NCBI GenBank assembly: GCA_021209875.1
Contig: JAGYVD010000002.1
Location: 5,270,001 to 5,334,000, forward strand
From: Rosellinia necatrix
Lineage: Eukaryota > Ascomycota > Sordariomycetes > Xylariales > Xylariaceae
Length of the DNA stretch: 64,000 nt
Direction: 5' to 3'
A program made the translations under genes and the position numbers. Numbering within the stretch: the first letter of the stretch is position 1; every line of letters begins with the position of its first letter. Positions 59,001-64,000 of this stretch are shown piece after piece. Under the pieces are notes generated by a model. The model was not told the origin of the DNA. It saw only the letters and a list, made by a program, of their open reading frames with translations, and did not search any database.

Positions 59001-60759
59001 CCAAAGCTTCGGGATCATCGCAGCGCTCCTTGACCTGCAACACACGCGTAACAGTCTCATTATCGCCACGAGCTGCAGCCTGCCTGAGGGTTTTGTCGTC
59101 GAGATTCATATATAACAAATGATTACTCGTTTTCGTCGAACGAACGGTCCCACCACGACGCTTCTCGGCCAGAAGACTGTTGATGGGGGCAGCTGGGGAA
59201 TCCCGCGGGCTATCAGGCCCATGTGACGAAAGGGTGTCATGTAGGTCTTGTGGTTGGTGATCTTCAGAGGCACGATGTAGCTCGCCGACACGCTCCTTTG
59301 CCTCCCTCAGAGCTGCACGGATTTCTTCCGCATTATCTAGATCGTCAGGAACTTTCTCCAAAGGTTCGTGTCCTTCAGCATCAGCCTTCCGAGGATTTAC
59401 ACCAGCTTTTAGCAGAAGCTTGACCACGGCCAGGTGCCCATTCTCCACCGCGTCTAGCAGAGGAGTCTCCTTGTCGCTATTACGGCAATCCAGGTTGCAG
59501 CCGGCCTCAATCAACAGTTGAACAATGTCCTCGTGGCCGTTCAAGGAGGCGACCTGCAAAGGCGTGTTACCCGCATAATCGGCAAAGTTCAAATCCTCCG
59601 GCCTTTCCGCGAGTCGTTTTTTGGCAATCTCATATTCACCCTTCGCACAAGCCTTCGCAAAAAGCGTTTGTCCATGATTATCAACATGCTTCTTATGACC
59701 TGGCATCCTAGCAGGTGACATAGTCGATTCACCCGTGATTGGCGTGGCAACATTTTTCATCTTGTAGCTCCGGGGGTGTGGGCTGCCGCTGGCCGAAGAA
59801 TCATCCGAGTGATACTCAGTGGATTGGAGGGGTGCTGGAACACGTCGCTTTTTATTGCCGAGGCCGTTGATAGATTGTGAAGGCAACTGCGTAGAGATGC
59901 TGCGCCGATGCATACGGGAAGGTGGAGGAGAGGTAGATCGGTTTCTCGGGATAGTTTGTTTATCGACGTGCCTCCCAGACAATGCTCTCTGGTCCCTCTC
60001 TCGAGCCACAGCTGACCCATCGACGCCGGCATCCGAGATGCGCGATCGCCGAGCCTTGCGCATTTCTCCATCATCGTCTGATTCAGTCTTGACTGTTTTT
60101 CGTTTACCAGGGAGGAGCCTCTCGACCGACTTGGCCTTATCCTTGTGGGATATCTTATGCGACCTTGACTTCGACGACTCGGACCCGGACTCGGATTGAG
60201 CATCACCAGACCTCCGACGCCTTTGCGGAGGATCGTTGCCGGCACGGTTCTGGGCTAGCGGAGAGGTAGGGACAGAACCAAGCGTACCAGAGCTATTTTT
60301 GAGCCGTTGCTTCTCTTTCTCAATGTGTCGCTTCTTCCTCCCTCCTAGCAAGATTGAATTAGCATCATCAGAATGACCACCGTTGCGATCCGCGTCTTTC
60401 GCATTTACTAAGGGCTTCCTAGGCCGTGGGATGTTATTCATTTCCTCGTCGCTCTTATCCTCGTGTTTGATGACCTTTCGGGGTTTTGATGGGGAAACGC
60501 CATCCTTGCCGGGCAAGACGATCGTCTCCGCGTCGGAGTTCTGATCAAGCGCAACATCATCATTTACTGTGGCAGAAGAGACGGTCGCAGGCTGAGGATC
60601 TTTGGTTGAAGACAGGTATCTGTCTTTGACGGGCGATCTGGAAGTCTTCGCTATGGTCGCAGAGGCCGGCTTGAACCTGGAGGCGTCGAGGCCCGAGTCT
60701 CCTTCCTTGGGAGAAGCAGGCTGCTTCGTACTTGACTGGGCAGCATTCTGCGCATCCAT
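56046..60759 (-). CDS. Hos4-like ankyrin-repeat protein (Set3-complex type)
   Basis: Large nuclear-type ankyrin protein of about 1540 residues resembling fungal Hos4, a subunit of the Set3 histone-deacetylase complex. Exons are 60759-56913, 56875-56652 and 56597-56046. The first 350 residues are charged and Ser-rich with basic patches. Ankyrin repeats at about 360-470 include AGNTPLQVASLNGHEDIVQL and KETPLLDAVENGHLAVVKLL. A second repeat group at about 555-670 includes GTPMLAAIGQENIEVIKLLL. A long disordered region and a Glu/Arg coiled coil (about 1030-1220) follow, then the conserved end (LPPLLRWLDGCPNPRHKE). Intron 1 is 37 bases. Intron 2 is 54 bases, a multiple of three with no stop and a TACTAAC branch site, so retention would insert 18 residues. 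The frame stays open 93 codons upstream of 60759 but has no ATG there. Confidence 0.85.
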
Positions 60760-62779
60760 AGCATTTAATTCATATAACAGGCTCTCATACAGTACACCAT
60801 GGTGGCCACTCGTCGAGGGTTGGCTGGAAGTCGTGCGGGCGGGCGGGGGACCTATAGTGTCACTGTGCCGTCGTTGATTTCCTGTGTCGCCAGACCAAAA
60901 AGGAGTCGATGCCGTCGGTCGCGGGTCAGATGGAGCGATGGAATACCATGGGCGGAGGAGCAATGGTAACGGGGATTGAGCGAAAAGACGGGCTGGCGTT
61001 AGCACTACGGTCGGGCAAATGTGCCGGGTCGATGTCAATTGCTACTGAGTCCTAATATCGGTGCGCAACGGGCGAACAAGTAACGAGAGCGGATTGGAGA
61101 ATGCTATTTGGTGGTCGGCGAGAGAGGAATTGAGGGAGTGCAAGGGAAGAAAAGGATGCACAAGACCAACAGAAGGATGAGAGTGGGAGTATGGTTTGGC
61201 AGCAGATACCTTGTGCACGCTAGTCTAGAGATAGAAACCACCAGGTGCGATTGTGCTATGGACAGCATGTACAGCATGTACAGGGGAATTCACAGGGATC
61301 TCGACAAGGCAGAGCTCGAATAAGAGGCAGTAAACAGAACAGCAGCCTACCTCCTACCACCTGGGTAGGTAGCATGTAGTGTATTAGTTGCTGTACTCGG
61401 GTGTTGTCAGGCAGGGTAAGCAGTGTAAGGTACCTGGTACTGTGCGTGGTAGGTCGTGCGGGCTACTAGTGACAGGCAGGTAGGTAAATACGGTAGAGGC
61501 AGGTGGTGCAAGAAGGGCGAGAGAGAGGACAGAGGACTATGAAGGGGACAGACACCCGCGCGACATCAGATGTCCTACCAGCCAGACAGACAGACAGTCA
61601 GGCTCGCTCACTCACCCGTCAAGACCGTGCCTGCCTACCAGGGGCGATGGCAGACCGGGTCAAAATACACAATGCTATCCTGTTTACGGCCTAGCGCTTA
61701 AAATAGCAGTGGTGGCTAGCGCACCCGCTAGGATATGCTAGCATGGATTCGCACTAGCGCTGTTCCACTGCGCCAAAGGCGTCCAAGCACCTCTCTGTAT
61801 TTTCATGCATCTCTGCTGTAGTTTAGGACCAGACCTCTGTGTGTTGCTGCGTGTTACTTCGACATGATTGGCATGATTGACATGATGGTTGGGCGAAGCC
61901 TGCATACAAAGGCCGGTATTGCCGCAAAATTGCACTTTGTTCGCCCCCTGTCCAGTAGCGTGCGTAGTATGGTCGCCCAGGCTGCGCCTCCCCGTCAAGC
62001 AACATCCCAGTCCGCCTAGTCTCCTGCCCAGTCGACGGACCAAAAGCACGCCCAAGTCCCACTCTCTCTCCTTGCCCCCTCATCTCACCCACCCTTTCTT
62101 TTTATCAATCTGCTGCCTGCCCACCCGGCCGCCCGCTGCCTCTCTCTCCTTCACCTGTCTTTTGCCCCAGGTTTTCGTCCATTTCTCATCTAGATCCGTC
62201 CAGATCCGCTCGACTGTCGTTTCATGTGGCCCAGGCTGTTGGGCATTGATTGATTTCGTGCTTGCAGGTCGTCATCAAGATCCAATCCCACTTCCAGCTG
62301 TGGCCCTCCTCTTCTTGCTATCCGGTCTCCAAATCTCAGTTCAGTACTCTGCTCGGCACTCTGCTCAGTAGCAGGTTTGTTTGCCTGTCCTCACGAAAGG
62401 CTCTCGGCGCACATGCAGAAGCGATCATCAGGACCATCATATCAAACCGATTCCATCCTCCGCCCCCACCCCTAGACGATCTCCTTTTCATTGCATCAAT
62501 TACTCTTCAGGGATAAGTGTCACTTAGTTTCGAAACGCATCCACAGGCCTCGGGCGCAAACAATGCTTTGGGATTTCCTTTTATCAACTGGGGCTCGCGA
62601 TAGGGGTTCTGCCATTTTGACGACCGTAGCCGTGGCCAAACTCTCAGTGTTGATTTAATCTCCCTCCTTTTCATTGCCGGTATCGACCACATGACGACAG
62701 GGCTAGTTGTGCAGGAAGAGTACAGTTCGTAAAGGGCCTCAGCAACACCTACCTATTGTCATCGAACCTCGACACCGTC
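60760..62779. other. Divergent promoter region, Hos4-like / ALKBH6-like
   Basis: The two genes point away from each other. ACCT/AGGT tracts occur at 61350-61375 and 61440-61490. From about 62035 the plus strand is pyrimidine-rich, fitting the leader of the dioxygenase gene, possibly with leader introns. No gene seen. Confidence 0.6.
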
Positions 62780-63544
62780 ATGGAGGCTCCGAGCAAACCC
62801 TTGATGCCACAGTCACTTGATCATGTGCGAGTCCTCCAACTCCCCCAGGCCGCTTTCTACATTCCGAACTTTATCACTGAGGAAGAAGAGCAATATATAC
62901 TTGACAAGATAGCGTCCGCACCGAAGCCACGTTGGAAGCAGCTCAGTCGACGTCGGTTGCAGACCTGGCCGTCAGCCCTCATCAACAATAAGCTAGTTGA
63001 TGCGCCTCTCCCATCATGGCTCGAGGAACCCATTATTACGCGGCTACGATCGCTCCACGTTAGAGAGGAAGCAGACCCGCAACAACACATCTTCTCCAAA
63101 AGTCCTCACAAGCGCCCGAATCACGTACTTATCAACGAATATCCACCAGGTATCGGCATCATGCCGCATAAAGATGGTTCCGCTTACCATCCCATCGTCT
63201 GCACAGTGAGCCTCGGTGCCAGTATCTGTCTCAACCTCTACGAGATGAAAGGAGATAGCACTCTAAATCAAACTCCAGTCTGGAGGATAGTGCAAGAGCC
63301 TAGAAGCCTTCTAATCACAACTGCAGATCTATACACAGATTATCTTCACGGCATTGACGACATCACGGAAGACATCGATCTCTCGGAACGGACAATCGCG
63401 AATTGGTCTTTATTGGGATCGAGTTCCACATTCCACGACGGCCGTAATGTACGTCAAACACGTACTAGTCTAACCTACCGAGACGTATTAAGTGTCTCCA
63501 AGTTAGGGAGCAAACTCGGTTTCTTGTCTCACCAGAAAAAGTGA
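62780..63544 (+). CDS. ALKBH6-like 2-oxoglutarate/Fe(II) dioxygenase
   Basis: AlkB-family dioxygenase of 254 residues, closest to the ALKBH6 branch, whose substrate is not firmly known. FYIPNFITEEEEQYILDKI at about residues 25-45 is the family entry motif, followed by RWKQLSRRRLQTWPS. The iron and 2-oxoglutarate site is visible: PNHVLINEYPPGIGIMPHKD supplies H-x-D, TVSLGASICLNLYE follows as the jelly-roll strand, DYLHGI carries the distal histidine, and RTSLTYRDV gives the arginines that bind 2-oxoglutarate. No catalytic residue is missing. ATG at 62780 (MEAPSKPLM) was used; the open frame begins eight codons earlier but at TTG. The stop lies 26 bases from the stop of the converging reductase gene. 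Confidence 0.92.
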   Translation: MEAPSKPLMPQSLDHVRVLQLPQAAFYIPNFITEEEEQYILDKIASAPKPRWKQLSRRRLQTWPSALINNKLVDAPLPSWLEEPIITRLRSLHVREEADPQQHIFSKSPHKRPNHVLINEYPPGIGIMPHKDGSAYHPIVCTVSLGASICLNLYEMKGDSTLNQTPVWRIVQEPRSLLITTADLYTDYLHGIDDITEDIDLSERTIANWSLLGSSSTFHDGRNVRQTRTSLTYRDVLSVSKLGSKLGFLSHQKK

Positions 63545-63570
63545 CATGATTTTGCCTAGACTTGCCGAGC

Positions 63571-64000
63571 TCAAAAGACAACCGGTATCATCTTCCACCT
63601 TCTTTGGACTTGACTGCCAAACTTCTCCACATACCATTGCTTGGTTCCATTTGCAGTGACGCCAAGGTTAACCAAGACGAACAAAACGGCGCAGGCGAGA
63701 GTCTGGTTATATAACCGGCCTTCAGGGGCTGCTGCTACCGCCATTGATAGATAGAGCAAGCATTCACAGGTATAGTGTGGGCACACCAGGTACTGAAATA
63801 ACCCATCGTTAGGAAGCGAGTACTTCTTTAAACCAGCAAGGTACCGATGGCATCGATACTGCATGAACCACGCAATTATGAATACTAAGCTCGCGATGAT
63901 TGATTTCGAAGGCGGGAACTCAATGTTGGGATAATTTTCGAAAGAAAAATGTATCGACGCTGGGCCTCGGTCAATAAAAGGTAAGAAGTTTGCCGGGTAG
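63571..64000 (-). CDS. Polyprenal reductase, DFG10/SRD5A3 type (partial)
   Basis: C-terminal part of a steroid-5-alpha-reductase-family membrane enzyme; DFG10/SRD5A3 members reduce polyprenal in dolichol synthesis at the ER for protein N-glycosylation. The gene enters from beyond the right edge; 142 codons are visible and open throughout. CHRYLAGLKKYSLPNDGLFQ, YLVCPHYTCECLLYLSMAVA and GVTANGTKQWYVEKFG are the conserved NADPH-binding end of the family, finishing with RWKMIPVVF. Upstream, FLPFIDRGPASIHFSFENYP and a hydrophobic helix IIASLVFIIAWFMQYR also fit. The start and any 5' exons lie outside the window. Confidence 0.9.
   Translation of the reverse strand, partial: YPANFLPFIDRGPASIHFSFENYPNIEFPPSKSIIASLVFIIAWFMQYRCHRYLAGLKKYSLPNDGLFQYLVCPHYTCECLLYLSMAVAAAPEGRLYNQTLACAVLFVLVNLGVTANGTKQWYVEKFGSQVQRRWKMIPVVF

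Noticed and set aside
60760..61038. N-terminal 93-codon extension of the Hos4-like protein resembling a mitochondrial presequence
   Set aside because: It starts at TTG, has no ATG, and lies in the expected leader; the first ATG is at 60759.
1..64000. tRNA, rRNA, CRISPR and telomere signals
   Set aside because: No cloverleaf with a convincing T-loop, no rRNA core sequence, no spaced direct-repeat array and no TTAGGG runs were seen on reading both strands by eye; small RNAs could still be missed.

Overview
The window is nuclear DNA of a filamentous ascomycete, most likely a Sordariomycete. Genes are split by short spliceosomal introns (37 to 213 bases, several with CTAAC-type branch points), and there are no operons. 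A G-protein gamma subunit closely resembles the Neurospora protein, and the CFEM, WSC, 2EXR and SAT4/rhodopsin-domain families are typical of such fungi. Intergenic DNA is long. In the first 16 kb it carries many short ACCT/AGGT tracts.

Layout. 5.4-18.9 kb holds conserved housekeeping and signalling genes: the PP1 catalytic subunit (+), a SelW-like Rdx thioredoxin-fold protein (-), the heterotrimeric G-protein gamma subunit (-) and eIF3a (+). 20.9-28.6 kb is an accessory block: an EthD-domain protein, a UbiA-type membrane prenyltransferase or terpene cyclase, a SAT4-like seven-helix rhodopsin-domain protein (all -) and a seven-exon cytochrome P450 (+). It reads as a small candidate specialised-metabolism cluster. 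29.4-38.8 kb holds surface and membrane genes: a CFEM-stalk-TM protein, a two-WSC-domain secreted protein and an Atg22-like transporter. 39.3-46.3 kb holds a 2EXR protein, a small poly-Q protein with a conserved tail, a beta-helix protein and an adenylate-kinase-like P-loop protein, all on the minus strand. 46.3-51.3 kb has no recognisable gene. 51.3-54.2 kb holds an orphan low-complexity protein and a CFEM-like single-pass membrane protein. 56.0-64.0 kb returns to core genes: a Hos4-like ankyrin protein (-), an ALKBH6-like dioxygenase (+) and, cut by the window edge, a DFG10/SRD5A3-type polyprenal reductase (-).

Two observations stand out. First, the last intron of PP1 can be spliced, giving a short FGRNR tail, or retained, giving a tail with a Y-GGL-SPR pattern like yeast and animal PP1. 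Second, three genes (Gγ, CFEM, WSC) have their conserved frames broken by single-base length changes at four G or C homopolymers. This points to assembly errors, or less likely to real slippage, and should be resolved before these genes are called broken.

Exon boundaries were read by eye from GT/AG sites and frame continuity. Family names come from recognised motifs; no search was run. Starts were set at real ATG codons.
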